A DNA stretch of 64,000 bases from Streptomyces xiamenensis (GTDB lineage: Bacteria; Actinomycetota; Actinomycetes; Streptomycetales; Streptomycetaceae), in the NCBI RefSeq assembly GCF_000993785.3, contig NZ_CP009922.3, forward strand, positions 1,426,001-1,490,000, given 5' to 3'. How positions within the stretch are numbered: the stretch's first letter is position 1; each line of letters begins with the position of its first letter. A program made the position numbers and the translations under genes. Of the stretch, positions 51,804 to 60,689 are shown one piece after another. Under the pieces are notes generated by a model. That model ran no database searches. It saw nothing but the letters and a program-made list of their open reading frames with translations, and was not told the origin of the DNA.

Positions 51804-53714
51804 GTGGAATTCCACCTGCTCGGCCCGCTGGAAGTACTGCACGAAGGCGAACGGCTGGCGCTCGGAGGTGTCCGGCAGCGCGCCGTGCTGGGGTTCCTGC
51901 TGCTGCACGCGAACACCCCGGTCGCCACGCGACGGCTCATCGACGCGCTGTGGCGCGACAACGAGCCGGCCACCGCGCGCAAGATCCTCCAGAACGCCGT
52001 CTCGGGGCTGCGCAGAACACTGGCGGCCGAGAGCGGACCCACCCACGGCTCGACGCCGCACTCGCTGGCGGCCGGGCGCCACGGTTACGTCCTGCACGTG
52101 CCGTCGCACCACATCGATCTGCCGCGCTACGCGCGTCTCGTCGCGCACGGACGGCAGCGGCTGGCGGCCGGCTCCTGGGCGTCGGCCGCTCAGCTTCTCG
52201 ATTACGCCCTGGGGTTGTGGCAGGGCCGCGCGCTGGCCGACCTGATCGAGGCGGGCGTCGCCTGGCCGGAGCTGACCGCGCTGGAGGAGGACCGCTGGCA
52301 GGTGCTCAGCGACAAGGTCACCGCCGACCTGATGCTGGGGCGCGTCGCCGAGGTCACGGCCGAGTTGAGCGTGGTGACCACGGCGGAACCGGCCAGGGAA
52401 CGGCTGTGCGCCCAGCTGATGCTGGCCCTGTACCAAAGTGGCCGCCAGGCCGAGGCGCTGGAACGCTACCGGCGGGCCAAGGCGGCGATCGTCGAGGAAC
52501 TGGGCGTCTCCCCGGGCCGCGAACTGCGCGACCTGGAGCGCGCCATCCTCACCCAGTCCCCCGCGCTCAGCTCCCCCACCGCCGCGGCCCGCCTCTTCAC
52601 CCGCCCGCCGGCCCCCACCACCCGGCTCCCCCCGCCCCGCACAGCCCGCCTTGCCCCGGGCCTTGCCGGCGAACGCCTCACCCGGGGCCGCTGACCCCGC
52701 GGCGGGGCCGCTGACCGCGCGGCGGGGGCACGGGCCGCGCGGCGGGGTCAGGTCACGCGGCGGGGCCCGGGGCACCGGCTGTTCGGAGGAGACCGGGCCG
52801 TCACCTGCCCGCGGCCGGTACGTGTGCCAGGCCGCGCCGTACAGCAGCAGGGCTGCGGTGAAGGCGGCGCCCCCGCGCTTGGCGGCGCCGGTCAGCACCC
52901 CCTCGGCGAAGGTTCCCCAGGGTGCCCGGACGGTGGTGGCGGGGTACGTCGTCTCGCTCGTGCCGTCCTCGAAGACGCGGGTGACGGGGTGCTCGTGGTC
53001 CACCACGGTCGTGTACCGGAAGGCGTCGATGTCGGCGCGGGCCCCGGCGGCGACGCCCAGCGCGGTGGCCAGGGCCAGCAGCGCGAGCACGGTCAGCCGC
53101 ACCGGGCGACTCAGCCGTGCCACGCCGTTGCCCGCGTCCCGGTGCCCGGCCCGCGTCCGGTCGCGGCGCCGCCACAGATGGCGGGCGATCAGCGCCAGGC
53201 CGAGGACGGTGCTGAGGGTCTGGAGCAGCCGGGAGACGGTCAGTCCGCCCAGCACCGCCTCGCTCAGCAGGGCGGCGCGGGTGACCAGGAAGCCGTCCCC
53301 GTGGGTGACGGCGTCCCAGGCGAGATGGGTGGCGATCCCGATCACCGCGGAGAGCACCAGCCATCCGGCGTACCGCGCCCGCACCCGGGGCCCGGCCCCG
53401 GGAGCGGCGGCGGGTGGCCCCACCCGCACCCGGGCCGGGAGCAGCGCCACCAGCGGCCCGCGCACCAGCCGCCAGCCGAAGACCAGCAGGAGAGCCATGG
53501 GCAGGTTGACCAGCAGCCCGGTCAGGGGCCCGTGCGTCGTGGTGGCGTTGAGGAACGGCTCGTACCAGTCGCCGGACGAGGTGGCGGCGACGCCGAGCTC
53601 ACCGAGGTAGTAGGGGACGTCGGGGGCGAGGGCGCCCATGACGAGGGCCGCCGGGACGAAAGGACGGCGCAGCAGCGGCAGGACGGCCGCGGGGTGGGAC
53701 AGCGTGAACGGCAA
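51606..53714 (-). CDS. DUF4184-like membrane protein; frame lacks an early stop
   Basis: The first 290 residues are a convincing membrane protein: PFTLSHPAAVLPLLRRPFVP, MGALAPDVPYYLGELG, TTTHGPLTGLL, WLVLSAVIGIATHLAWDAVT, VRLTVLALLALATALGVAAG. This matches DUF4184-type predicted metal-dependent membrane hydrolases with conserved His and Asp residues. A TTG at 53714 gives the family start. The reading frame does not stop where the family ends (about 52800) but runs antisense through the SARP gene to 51606; residues beyond about 310 look like non-coding shadow. Confidence 0.55.
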   Translation of the reverse strand: MPFTLSHPAAVLPLLRRPFVPAALVMGALAPDVPYYLGELGVAATSSGDWYEPFLNATTTHGPLTGLLVNLPMALLLVFGWRLVRGPLVALLPARVRVGPPAAAPGAGPRVRARYAGWLVLSAVIGIATHLAWDAVTHGDGFLVTRAALLSEAVLGGLTVSRLLQTLSTVLGLALIARHLWRRRDRTRAGHRDAGNGVARLSRPVRLTVLALLALATALGVAAGARADIDAFRYTTVVDHEHPVTRVFEDGTSETTYPATTVRAPWGTFAEGVLTGAAKRGGAAFTAALLLYGAAWHTYRPRAGDGPVSSEQPVPRAPPRDLTPPRGPCPRRAVSGPAAGSAAPGEAFAGKARGKAGCAGRGEPGGGGRRAGEEAGRGGGGAERGGLGEDGALQVAQFAARGDAQFLDDRRLGPPVAFQRLGLAATLVQGQHQLGAQPFPGRFRRGHHAQLGRDLGDAPQHQVGGDLVAEHLPAVLLQRGQLRPGDARLDQVGQRAALPQPQGVIEKLSGRRPGAGRQPLPSVRDETRVARQIDVVRRHVQDVTVAPGRQRVRRRAVGGSALGRQCSAQPRDGVLEDLARGGRLVVAPQRVDEPSRGDRGVRVQQQEPQHGALPDTSERQPFAFVQYFQRAEQVEFHRGTIPSRASRVRVGGVGDIAKAGRTFQGGHDRTAPAAVEGGCAVPGSTARRGPRSSSPVAARARS
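51804..52694 (+). CDS. SARP-family pathway-specific regulator
   Basis: 296 residues. An OmpR-like winged helix (FHLLGPLEVLHEGERLALGG, RRLIDALWRDNEPATARKIL, residues 3-95) is followed by a BTAD domain (GRQRLAAGSWASAAQLLDYA, ALYQSGRQAEALERYRRAKA, ELGVSPGRELRDLERAIL; to about 255) and a Pro/Thr/Arg-rich tail. This small DnrI/ActII-4-type activator is divergent from the acyl cluster and is its likely switch. GTG start chosen because the family begins with this beta strand. No TTA codon is present. Confidence 0.82.
   Translation: MEFHLLGPLEVLHEGERLALGGVRQRAVLGFLLLHANTPVATRRLIDALWRDNEPATARKILQNAVSGLRRTLAAESGPTHGSTPHSLAAGRHGYVLHVPSHHIDLPRYARLVAHGRQRLAAGSWASAAQLLDYALGLWQGRALADLIEAGVAWPELTALEEDRWQVLSDKVTADLMLGRVAEVTAELSVVTTAEPARERLCAQLMLALYQSGRQAEALERYRRAKAAIVEELGVSPGRELRDLERAILTQSPALSSPTAAARLFTRPPAPTTRLPPPRTARLAPGLAGERLTRGR
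52699..52765 (+). repeat. Short tandem GCGGCGGGG repeats
   Basis: GCGGCGGGG recurs at 52699, 52719, 52739 and 52757, spaced 20, 20 and 18 bp, immediately after the SARP stop. Neighbouring CCCCGC blocks allow hairpins, so the array may act as a transcription terminator. It could also explain loss of the convergent gene's stop by local expansion. Confidence 0.6.
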
Positions 53715-53791
53715 CGCGGTGCTCTCTCTGCTCGCGCTCAACAATGGAACGCACAGGAGACTATTCACTTCAACGGACTATGGCAATTCGG

Positions 53792-54667
53792 TCAGCTCCC
53801 CCGCCGCACCCACCACACCCCGACAGTGAACGCCGCCCCCAGCGGCAGCACCAGAGACAGAAGCACCACGGGCCACGCATCGAGCCAGGCATCCGCGTAC
53901 GCGCGGCCGATCAGCGGCGGGGAGGCCACCGCCATCGCCCCCAGTTCGTACAGCCCGCGCGAGCGCCGCCGCACCGCCAGCACGATGCCCGAGGCGGCCA
54001 GCACCAGCAGCGGCCACGCCCCGTAATCCGTGCTCACCGCGAACTCCCCGGTGCCCACGGCCACCAGCGGGAACCAGCCCACCGCCGCCATCACCCCGGC
54101 CGCCGCGCACACCTCGGGATCGGCCCGCCGGTCCGGCGGGCGGGCCAGCACGACGGCCACCGTCAGCAGGGCGAGCACCGGCACCAGCGCGCCCCCGCCG
54201 CGCGCCGGACCGAGGGCCGGCCACAGCGCGACCGTCCCCAGCAGCCCGCCCGTCACCGCGGCGACCCCGGCCACCCAGCGCCCGGTCAGCGCGACGATCG
54301 CGCCCACGCACACCAGGAGCGAGCACAGCAGATACAGCCCCCACGCGGCCCCCGTACCAGCCACCATGGCGCGCAGCGTGGTCGGGGAGAGCACCAGGGT
54401 CCGGTACCAGCCGGTCAGTTCGAGGCCGGCCACCACCGCGGCGGTGGCCAGCGCGAACGGCGCCGCGAGCGCGAACAGCCGCCCGCCGGGCGCGGCCGGG
54501 TCCAGCCCCAGGCGCATCCGCAGCGCGTGCGCCGCCAGATCGGCGTCGGCCCGCAGCCGGGCCGCGCGCGACAGCCCGGCGGTCAGCTCCCGGTGCGTCT
54601 CGGCGATCTCCGCGCCGTGCACGGCGCGGTAGCCGGCCGGGTAGAGCCGGACCGGACCGCGGCTCAT
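53792..54667 (-). CDS. Integral membrane protein co-encoded with PadR regulator
   Basis: 291 residues. A short N-terminal cytoplasmic part (RLYPAGYRAVHGAEIAETHR) precedes about seven hydrophobic helices (LFALAAPFALATAAVVAGLE, GLYLLCSLLVCVGAIVAL, WPLLVLAASGIVLAV, VVLLSLVLPLGAAFTVGVWW). The N-terminal motif is common in streptomycete membrane proteins paired with PadR regulators. It overlaps the PadR gene by 4 bp. Function unknown. Confidence 0.75.
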   Translation of the reverse strand: MSRGPVRLYPAGYRAVHGAEIAETHRELTAGLSRAARLRADADLAAHALRMRLGLDPAAPGGRLFALAAPFALATAAVVAGLELTGWYRTLVLSPTTLRAMVAGTGAAWGLYLLCSLLVCVGAIVALTGRWVAGVAAVTGGLLGTVALWPALGPARGGGALVPVLALLTVAVVLARPPDRRADPEVCAAAGVMAAVGWFPLVAVGTGEFAVSTDYGAWPLLVLAASGIVLAVRRRSRGLYELGAMAVASPPLIGRAYADAWLDAWPVVLLSLVLPLGAAFTVGVWWVRRGS

Positions 54668-55002
54668 GTGGGCTGCACGGCGCCGCCGATGCCCAGCCGC
54701 CGGCGCGCCTCGGAGGCGGTGGCCGCCATCCGCTCCGCCTCCGCCGCCAGCCGGTCCCGGCCGGCGGGGGTGAGCGCGAACGTACGGCGGGCGCGCCCGT
54801 CCACCACCTCTTCACGCTCCACCCGGATCAGGCCATCGGCCAGCAGCCGGTCCAGCGCCCCGTACAGCGCGCCGGTGCGCGGCACCACCCGGCCGTCCGT
54901 GATGGCCTTGACCTCCTGCGCGATCGCGTAACCGTGCCGGGGCGCGTTGGCCAGCGCCGTCAGCAGCAGCAGGGCCAGCTCCTGCATCCCTCGCTCACTC
55001 AT
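54664..55002 (-). CDS. PadR-family transcriptional regulator
   Basis: 112 residues: winged-helix PadR domain ELALLLLTALANAPRHGYAI, AQEVKAITDGRVVPRTGALY, GALDRLLADGLIRVEREEVV, RTFALTPAGRDRLAAEAERM. PadR proteins usually repress their own operon and an adjacent transporter or membrane gene, fitting the coupled gene downstream. Start ATG at 55002. Confidence 0.9.
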   Translation of the reverse strand: MSERGMQELALLLLTALANAPRHGYAIAQEVKAITDGRVVPRTGALYGALDRLLADGLIRVEREEVVDGRARRTFALTPAGRDRLAAEAERMAATASEARRRLGIGGAVQPT

Positions 55003-55044
55003 GCCAGCAGAGTATTCCGCCCGGCGGACCGCCGTCCCCCGCGC

Positions 55045-56127
55045 TCACTCCCCCTTGGCCTCCCGACGCCCCTGCACCGACAGCGCCAGCCAGCAGCCCC
55101 AGCCGATCGGCTGCAACAGCCAGTAGCTCCAGATCCGGTAGAGCAGCGTGGCCGCCAGCGCGTCGGCGGCGTTCAGCCCGTACACCACCAGCAGCGCCGC
55201 CATGCTCGCCTCCACCACGCCCACCCCGCCCGGGGTCAGCCGCAGACTGCCCGGGATCTGCGTCAGCCCGTACGCGATCAGCACCCCGTGCCAGGGCACC
55301 GAGATGCCCAGCGCCCACAGCGAGGCGACCAGACAGGCCGCGTCCAGCAGCCAGTTGAACTGGGCGTACGCGTACGGCCGCAGCCACGGACGGAAGCCCG
55401 GCTGGATGGCGCGGGCCTGCACCAGCAGCCGGTTCACCGCCTCGGTGCCCTCCCTGGCCCTGCGGTGCCGGGCCTGGACCCGCCGCCATCCGCGGCGTGC
55501 CCAGGCCCGTACCGCGGCCGAGCGCGCCAGGACCAGCACCAGCAGCGCCAGGAGCACCAGAACGATCCCGATCCGGCCCAGGACGCCGGCCGGCCCCCGG
55601 GCGCCGGCCGTCAGCAGCCCGGCAGCCAGCACCGCGATCAGGCCGAGCGCGGACAGCGCCCCGGCGATGACCAGCGAGGCGGCGGCCAGCGCCTTGCTCG
55701 CGCCCCTGCGGTGCAGTTGCTGGTAGAGCCAGGCGGCGGAGAACGCGGCGCCGCCCGGGAGCGCGCCGGCCACCGCGTTGGAGGCGAGGATCATGGACAG
55801 CAGCGGCCGCATGCCCATCCGCAGCCCGCCGGTCAGCAGCAGCCAGCGCTGGACAGCGGCCAGGCACCACATGGCGCCCGCCTGGCAGATCAGGGCCAGC
55901 GCCGCCTTGGCCGGATTGACGTGGGACAACTGCTCGAACGCCTGGCCCAACTCGTCCCGGCGGGACGCCGCCAGCACCAGCGCGGCGATGATCACCGCCG
56001 CGGCGAGCAGCCACACCAGCCATCCGGCTCTGGGCGGGGGCCGGCTGTCATCGATACCGGGCTGATCACCATGGGTCATGACGGTTTTGACGGTAACAGC
56101 GGGAGGCGTCCGGTTCTCGTCGTACAT
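55045..56127 (-). CDS. Lysylphosphatidylglycerol synthase TM-region (UPF0104) protein
   Basis: About 360 residues, polytopic: WLVWLLAAAVIIAALVLAAS, ALPGGAAFSAAWLYQQLHRR, ALGLIAVLAAGLLTAGA, VLVLLALLVLVLA, TQIPGSLRLTPGGVGVVEAS, IWSYWLLQPIGWGCWLALS. It matches the flippase-like domain of MprF without the transferase domain. The start is uncertain: ATG at 56127 is used, others are at 56079 and 56220. It is divergent from the prenyl-benzoate cluster and may or may not belong to it. Confidence 0.78.
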   Translation of the reverse strand: MYDENRTPPAVTVKTVMTHGDQPGIDDSRPPPRAGWLVWLLAAAVIIAALVLAASRRDELGQAFEQLSHVNPAKAALALICQAGAMWCLAAVQRWLLLTGGLRMGMRPLLSMILASNAVAGALPGGAAFSAAWLYQQLHRRGASKALAAASLVIAGALSALGLIAVLAAGLLTAGARGPAGVLGRIGIVLVLLALLVLVLARSAAVRAWARRGWRRVQARHRRAREGTEAVNRLLVQARAIQPGFRPWLRPYAYAQFNWLLDAACLVASLWALGISVPWHGVLIAYGLTQIPGSLRLTPGGVGVVEASMAALLVVYGLNAADALAATLLYRIWSYWLLQPIGWGCWLALSVQGRREAKGE

Positions 56128-56210
56128 GCGGGGGATCCGCCGTGACCTCCCGGTGCCGGGGACGTTGTGCTTCTGGTGAACCGGGCGAGGGTGAGACGAG
56201 GAGGGTGCCG

Positions 56211-56768
56211 GTGCGCTCATTACGGGCCGCGGCCTTCGGCACGGAGGTCTTCGACATCACCGGCGGCGCCACGCTCACCGAGCGGATCGCGGACTTCGCC
56301 TCCCCCCTGACCCGGATGCTCCTCAGCGGCGACGGCCTGACCACCACCGCGCTGCACGCCCTGACCGGCGCCGCCCCCCGGGTACGGCTGCTGCGGGCCG
56401 ACCGCATCCCCGCGGGCCGCGCCGGGCGCCCGGTGCCCGCGCTGCTGGAGATCGGCGAGGAACAGGACGTCCTCGCCCGGCACTCCGCGCTCACCGGCCC
56501 CGGAGGCCGCTGGCTGTCGGTCAACCAGGTAGTCGCCCGCGACGATCTGCTGCCGGGGATCCGGCCGCTGCTGGCGGACGGCCGGCTTCCCATCGGCGCC
56601 GCACTGCACGCCGCCGGCACCGGCCACCGCCGCACCGTCCTGGACGTGGGCCGGCGCCGCTGGCCCAGCGGAGAACCCGCCTGCTACAAGACGTATCTGC
56701 TGTGGCACGGGGACCGGCCCCTGGTCCTGGTCAACGAACTGTTCCACCCCTCCCTGGTGTCCCCCTGA
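56211..56768 (+). CDS. Chorismate lyase-like (UbiC superfamily) enzyme
   Basis: 185 residues. The fold pattern and the closing strands (CYKTYLLWHGDRPLVLVNEL, then FHPSLV) resemble UbiC-type chorismate-pyruvate lyases, whose active-site Glu lies in an equivalent ELF motif. It would split chorismate to 4-hydroxybenzoate and pyruvate. GTG at 56211 chosen because GAGGAGG lies 6 nt upstream. Its stop overlaps the monooxygenase ATG (TGATG), and the product is exactly that enzyme's substrate. Confidence 0.7.
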   Translation: MRSLRAAAFGTEVFDITGGATLTERIADFASPLTRMLLSGDGLTTTALHALTGAAPRVRLLRADRIPAGRAGRPVPALLEIGEEQDVLARHSALTGPGGRWLSVNQVVARDDLLPGIRPLLADGRLPIGAALHAAGTGHRRTVLDVGRRRWPSGEPACYKTYLLWHGDRPLVLVNELFHPSLVSP

Positions 56769-57889
56769 TGCGCCGACTGCGCACCCAGGTCGGCATCATC
56801 GGCGCCGGACCGGCGGGCCTGGTGCTCGCCAATGTGCTGGGCCGGGCCGGCATCGACTGCCAGGTCGTCGAACGCCACCCGCGCGCCCGCGTCGAGAGCC
56901 GCGCCCGGGCGGGGCTGCTGGAGGAACGCACCGTCGCCTACCTGCGCGCCCACGGCCTCGCCGACCGGCTGCTCGCCGAGGGCACCCGGCACGGCTGGTG
57001 CGAGTTCCTGTGCCAGGGACAGCGGCTGCGGATGGACTACGCGGCCCTGACCGGCGGCGCCCGGCACTGGGTGTACCCGCAGCAGTGGCTGGTCCGCGAC
57101 CTGATCGCCGCCCTGGAGACCGACGGACGGCTGCCCTGGTTCGCGACCCCGGCCCGCGCCGTCGAGGAACTGCGGCGCATCCGCTGCGACCGGCTCCAGA
57201 TCGACTGCGACTACGTCATCGGCTGCGACGGCGGACACGGCGTCAGCCGGCACGCCCTCCACCCCGTACTGCGCCGCGAGGTGACCCAGCGCTACCCGTA
57301 CGACTGGCTCGCGGTGCTCGCCGAGGTCGACGCCCCCGCCCCCGGCGTGCTGTACGCGCTGCACGAGCGCGGGTTCGCCGGAATGATGCCGCGCACCTCC
57401 GCGATCAGCCGCTTCTACCTCCAGTGCGCCGCGGGCGACACCCCCGCCGACTGGCCCGATCACCGCGTGCGCGAGGAACTGCGGCTGCGGCTGGAGGGCG
57501 GCCCCGCGCTCGGCGGGCTGTACGAGCGGCGGACGCTGCGCATGCACAGCCGCGTCACCCGGCCGCTCCAGCACGGGCCGCTGTTCCTGGCCGGCGACGC
57601 CGCCCACCTGCTGACCCCGTCCGGTGCCAAGGGCATGAACCTCGCCATCGACGACGCGGCCGACCTCGCGCACGCCCTGCTGCACGGCGGCCTCGCCGGA
57701 TACGGGCAGCGCCGGCTCGCGGCGCTGCGCCGTGCCCAGGACTTCTCCGAGCGTCTGATGCGCCTGCTGCACCGGCCGCCCGGGGACGCGCTGGAGGAGT
57801 TGCGGCGGCTGACCCGGCCGGGCCCCGAGGCGGCGGCCTTCGCCCGTGAGTTCGTGGGACACGTGAACTGTAAAGAGTGGAGAGCATGA
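56768..57889 (+). CDS. pobA: 4-Hydroxybenzoate 3-monooxygenase
   Basis: 373-residue class A flavoprotein monooxygenase. FAD motif VGIIGAGPAGLVLANVLGRA, CDYVIGCDGGHGVSR (DG motif), and GDAAHLLTPSGAKGMNLAID (GD motif). The substrate region LYALHERGFAG ... SAISRFYLQC matches the Tyr, Ser and Arg that bind 4-hydroxybenzoate in PobA. It should convert 4-hydroxybenzoate to protocatechuate using NAD(P)H and O2. Here it is coupled to a chorismate lyase and a prenyltransferase, so it is probably biosynthetic, not catabolic. Confidence 0.85.
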   Translation: MRRLRTQVGIIGAGPAGLVLANVLGRAGIDCQVVERHPRARVESRARAGLLEERTVAYLRAHGLADRLLAEGTRHGWCEFLCQGQRLRMDYAALTGGARHWVYPQQWLVRDLIAALETDGRLPWFATPARAVEELRRIRCDRLQIDCDYVIGCDGGHGVSRHALHPVLRREVTQRYPYDWLAVLAEVDAPAPGVLYALHERGFAGMMPRTSAISRFYLQCAAGDTPADWPDHRVREELRLRLEGGPALGGLYERRTLRMHSRVTRPLQHGPLFLAGDAAHLLTPSGAKGMNLAIDDAADLAHALLHGGLAGYGQRRLAALRRAQDFSERLMRLLHRPPGDALEELRRLTRPGPEAAAFAREFVGHVNCKEWRA

Positions 57890-58842
57890 TGGCGATCCCC
57901 GTCCTGGCGGACCGGATGCGTGACCGGGTGCGGGCCCTGTACGGCTTCTCGCGCGGCACGCAGGCCTCCCTGTCCGTCGCCCAGCCGCTGATCGGCGCGC
58001 TGATCGCGGTGCCGAACCCGCCGCTGGACCGGCTGGGGGTGGCGCTGGTGGCGGCGTTCGCCGGGTACTTCGCGCTGTTCGCGGTCAACGACCTGCTGGA
58101 CCACCGGCTGGACCGCAAGCGGTTCGCCCACCTGCGCTCCTACGAGGGCTTCGACATCGACAGCACCGGCGTCCGGCATCCGCTGGCGCAGGGCCGGCTC
58201 TCCTACCCCGGCGCGGTCGCCTGGGTGGTGACGCTCGGCGGCCTCGCGCTGGTGCTGGCGGCCTGGCTGCACTGGCTGTGCGCGGTGCTGTTCGTGGTGG
58301 CGGCGCTGCTCCAGGTGGTGTACTGCGCGCTGGCCACCGTCACCCCGCACAAGTTCTGGCTGACCGGCGCGTGCGTGGGGCTGGCGGCGTGCGCGGGCTG
58401 GTTCGCGCTGGCCCCGGTGACGGCGGGCGGCGGCGGGGTCGACTGGGTACGGCTGCCGCTGTTCTTCTGCTGGATGGCCGCCTGGGAGATCGGCGGGCGC
58501 AACCTCGTCAACGACTGGGCCGACGTGGAGGAGGACGTGCACCTGGGGGTGCGCACCGTGCCCGTCGTCTACGGCCACCGGGTCACCGCACGCCTGGTGC
58601 TCGCGTTCCTGCTGATCACCTTCGTGTGCGGGGTCGCCCTGATGATCGCCGGGTGGACCTCGTTCCGGGCCATCGGCGTGGTGGGCACCGTGCTCGCCGG
58701 CTGCTGGGCGCTGCTGGTGCCCGGCCTCGCGCTGCACCGCGACCCGCGCCCGGAGACGGCGCTGGCCGTCTTCAACCGGGCCAGCCTGTACCCGGTCCTG
58801 GTGCTGGTGGTCATCCTGCTGGCCATGGCGCGACCCGAATGA
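57886..58842 (+). CDS. UbiA-family membrane prenyltransferase
   Basis: 318 residues with about eight transmembrane helices. Two Asp-rich motifs bind Mg-prenyl diphosphate: VNDLLDHRLDRKRFAHL (about 70) and NLVNDWADVEEDVHLGVRTV (about 208). UbiA enzymes attach a polyprenyl chain to an aromatic ring in the membrane. The preceding two genes supply hydroxybenzoates, the likely acceptors; the polyprenyl synthase 0.8 kb away supplies the donor. Start ATG overlaps the upstream stop (ATGA). Confidence 0.88.
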   Translation: MMAIPVLADRMRDRVRALYGFSRGTQASLSVAQPLIGALIAVPNPPLDRLGVALVAAFAGYFALFAVNDLLDHRLDRKRFAHLRSYEGFDIDSTGVRHPLAQGRLSYPGAVAWVVTLGGLALVLAAWLHWLCAVLFVVAALLQVVYCALATVTPHKFWLTGACVGLAACAGWFALAPVTAGGGGVDWVRLPLFFCWMAAWEIGGRNLVNDWADVEEDVHLGVRTVPVVYGHRVTARLVLAFLLITFVCGVALMIAGWTSFRAIGVVGTVLAGCWALLVPGLALHRDPRPETALAVFNRASLYPVLVLVVILLAMARPE

Positions 58843-59555
58843 CGGCCGTGATGCCGCGCGGCGGCCCGCACGCCTCCTGGCTGGACCGGCGGTACGAGAC
58901 GGACGAGCCCGAGTACCTCGACCGCCCCGACACCCCGCACGAGGCGGCCCGGGTCCGGCGGGCCCTGCACCGGATGCAGTTGCTGACCCGCGGCTACGAC
59001 CGGTACGCGCGCTGGACCCTGGAGCGGGCCGGGGCAGGCCCGTCTCCCCGGGTGCTCGAACTCGGCGCCGGTACCGGCGGCCTGTCCCGGCGGGTGCTGC
59101 GCCGGCACCCCGGGGCGCGGGTGACGGTGAGCGATGTGGCGCCGGACGCGGTGGCGGCGCTGGAGGCCGGGCCGCTGGGGGCGCACCCCAGGGCGGTGGT
59201 GCGGCGGCTGGACGCCACGGCGATCGACGCACCCGACGCGGCGTTCGACGTGGCGGTGTTCGCGGCGAGCCTGCACCATCTGCCGCCGGACAAGGTGCGC
59301 GCCGTGCTGCGCGAGGGCACCCGGGTGGCAGGGACGCTGCTGCTGATCGACGCGTGGCGCAGCCCCTGGGTGTGCGCGGCGGCGATCCCGCTCATGTTCG
59401 CGACCGGGGGGCCGACCCATGTGCACGACGGGGTGATCAGCCTGCGCAAGGCGTACGGCGCGGCAGCCCTGCGCGAGCTGGCCGCGCCGCTCCCGCTGAC
59501 GGTCCGGTTCGCCTTCCCCGGCTACCTGGTGGCCATGGTGGGCCGGGGCGCGTAA
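58839..59555 (+). CDS. SAM-dependent methyltransferase of prenyl-benzoate cluster
   Basis: 238 residues. Motif I RVLELGAGTGGLSRRVLRRH (about 68), VTVSDVAPDAVAALE, FDVAVFAASLHHLPPDKVRA (post-I), GTLLLIDAWRS. It overlaps the prenyltransferase stop by 4 bp (ATGA), completing a four-gene coupled operon. By analogy with quinone pathways it would methylate a ring oxygen or carbon of the prenylated dihydroxybenzoate; the position is unknown. Confidence 0.83.
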   Translation: MTAVMPRGGPHASWLDRRYETDEPEYLDRPDTPHEAARVRRALHRMQLLTRGYDRYARWTLERAGAGPSPRVLELGAGTGGLSRRVLRRHPGARVTVSDVAPDAVAALEAGPLGAHPRAVVRRLDATAIDAPDAAFDVAVFAASLHHLPPDKVRAVLREGTRVAGTLLLIDAWRSPWVCAAAIPLMFATGGPTHVHDGVISLRKAYGAAALRELAAPLPLTVRFAFPGYLVAMVGRGA

Positions 59556-59630
59556 GGGCCCTGCCGCAGCCGGGTGCCGGGCGGCCCCACCCGCCGTCCC
59601 GGTCCGCGGCGAGGCGGGAAGCCGGTCGTC

Positions 59631-60689
59631 TCAGCGGTCGCGGGTGAGGGACCAGTCGGCCAGCGCCATCAGCCGGTCGCGGTGCGGGGAGGGCGGGAAG
59701 CCGCCGGTCAGGGCGTACTTCGCGGCGGTGGCGTAGGCGCGGGCCAGCTCGCCGGTGCGCCCGATGGCGTCGGTGCGGCGCAGCACGGGAGCGGCGCGGG
59801 CCAGCAGCTCCGGGTCCGGGAGGGTGTCGGCGCCGGCCAGCAGCCCGGTCAGCAGTTCGCGGTCGGCGGGCCCCGCGTACTGCCAGGCGAGCAGCAGCGG
59901 CATCGCGGCCCGCCGGTTGCGCAGGTCACTGGCGGCGGGTTTCCCGGCCACCGCCTCACCGGTGGTCCACGGCAGCAGGTCGTCCCGCAGCTGGAAGGCG
60001 ATCCCGAGCGCGTGCCCGTACGCGGTGGCGGCCCGCACGCGCGGCTCGTCGCCGCCGCCCAGCACCACTCCGAGCCGCCCGGCCAGCGCCAGGAGGGCAC
60101 CGGTCTTCTCGCCCGCCATCCGCAGGTACTCCTGCGGGGGCAGCTCCCAGCCGCCGCTGAGGGCCAGTTCGCGCAGCACGCCCCGGGAGATCTCCTCGCC
60201 CGCCTCGGCGACCAGGCCGCAGGCCCGTACCACCGTCTCGGCCGGCACCCCGGCCCGTACGCAGCCGGTGAGCGCGCTGAACGCCATGAAGAACAGCGCG
60301 TCACCGGTCACCAGCGCCCGTTCGGTGCCGAACGCCCGGTGCAGGGCGGGCTGTCCGCGGCGGGTGTCGTCGCCGTCGATGATGTCGTCGTGCACGAGCG
60401 AGGCGGAGTGCAGCACTTCGACGGCCTCGGCGGCGCCCAGCAGCCGGGCGGGCCGGGCGCCGGTGGCGGCGCCGAACTCCAGCAGCACCAGAGGGCGCAG
60501 CAGTTTGCCGCCGGAGAGCACGGCGTGCCGGTTCATCGTGTCCAGCTCGTCGCCGGCGCGGCCGCGGCCGAATCGCTGCTCCAGCGCGGCCCGTACCTGG
60601 GTGGTCGTCGTCCCGGGAGTCACATGGTGAGTCAACGCGGTGGCGCGCGATCCGGCACTACGCGGACGCCGAATGCCCGACACCGCCAC
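59631..60689 (-). CDS. Trans-polyprenyl diphosphate synthase
   Basis: 352 residues from GTG at 60689 (a shorter start at 60623 is possible). First Asp-rich motif SLVHDDIIDGDDTRRGQPAL, preceded by GGKLLRPLVLLEFGA; second motif FQLRDDLLPWTTGEAVAGKP, where the usual final Asp of DDxxD is replaced by Pro. It elongates allylic diphosphates, probably to C15-C20 or longer. Convergent with the methyltransferase gene and overlapping the acyltransferase gene by 32 bp; it likely feeds the UbiA enzyme. Confidence 0.88.
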   Translation of the reverse strand: MAVSGIRRPRSAGSRATALTHHVTPGTTTTQVRAALEQRFGRGRAGDELDTMNRHAVLSGGKLLRPLVLLEFGAATGARPARLLGAAEAVEVLHSASLVHDDIIDGDDTRRGQPALHRAFGTERALVTGDALFFMAFSALTGCVRAGVPAETVVRACGLVAEAGEEISRGVLRELALSGGWELPPQEYLRMAGEKTGALLALAGRLGVVLGGGDEPRVRAATAYGHALGIAFQLRDDLLPWTTGEAVAGKPAASDLRNRRAAMPLLLAWQYAGPADRELLTGLLAGADTLPDPELLARAAPVLRRTDAIGRTGELARAYATAAKYALTGGFPPSPHRDRLMALADWSLTRDR

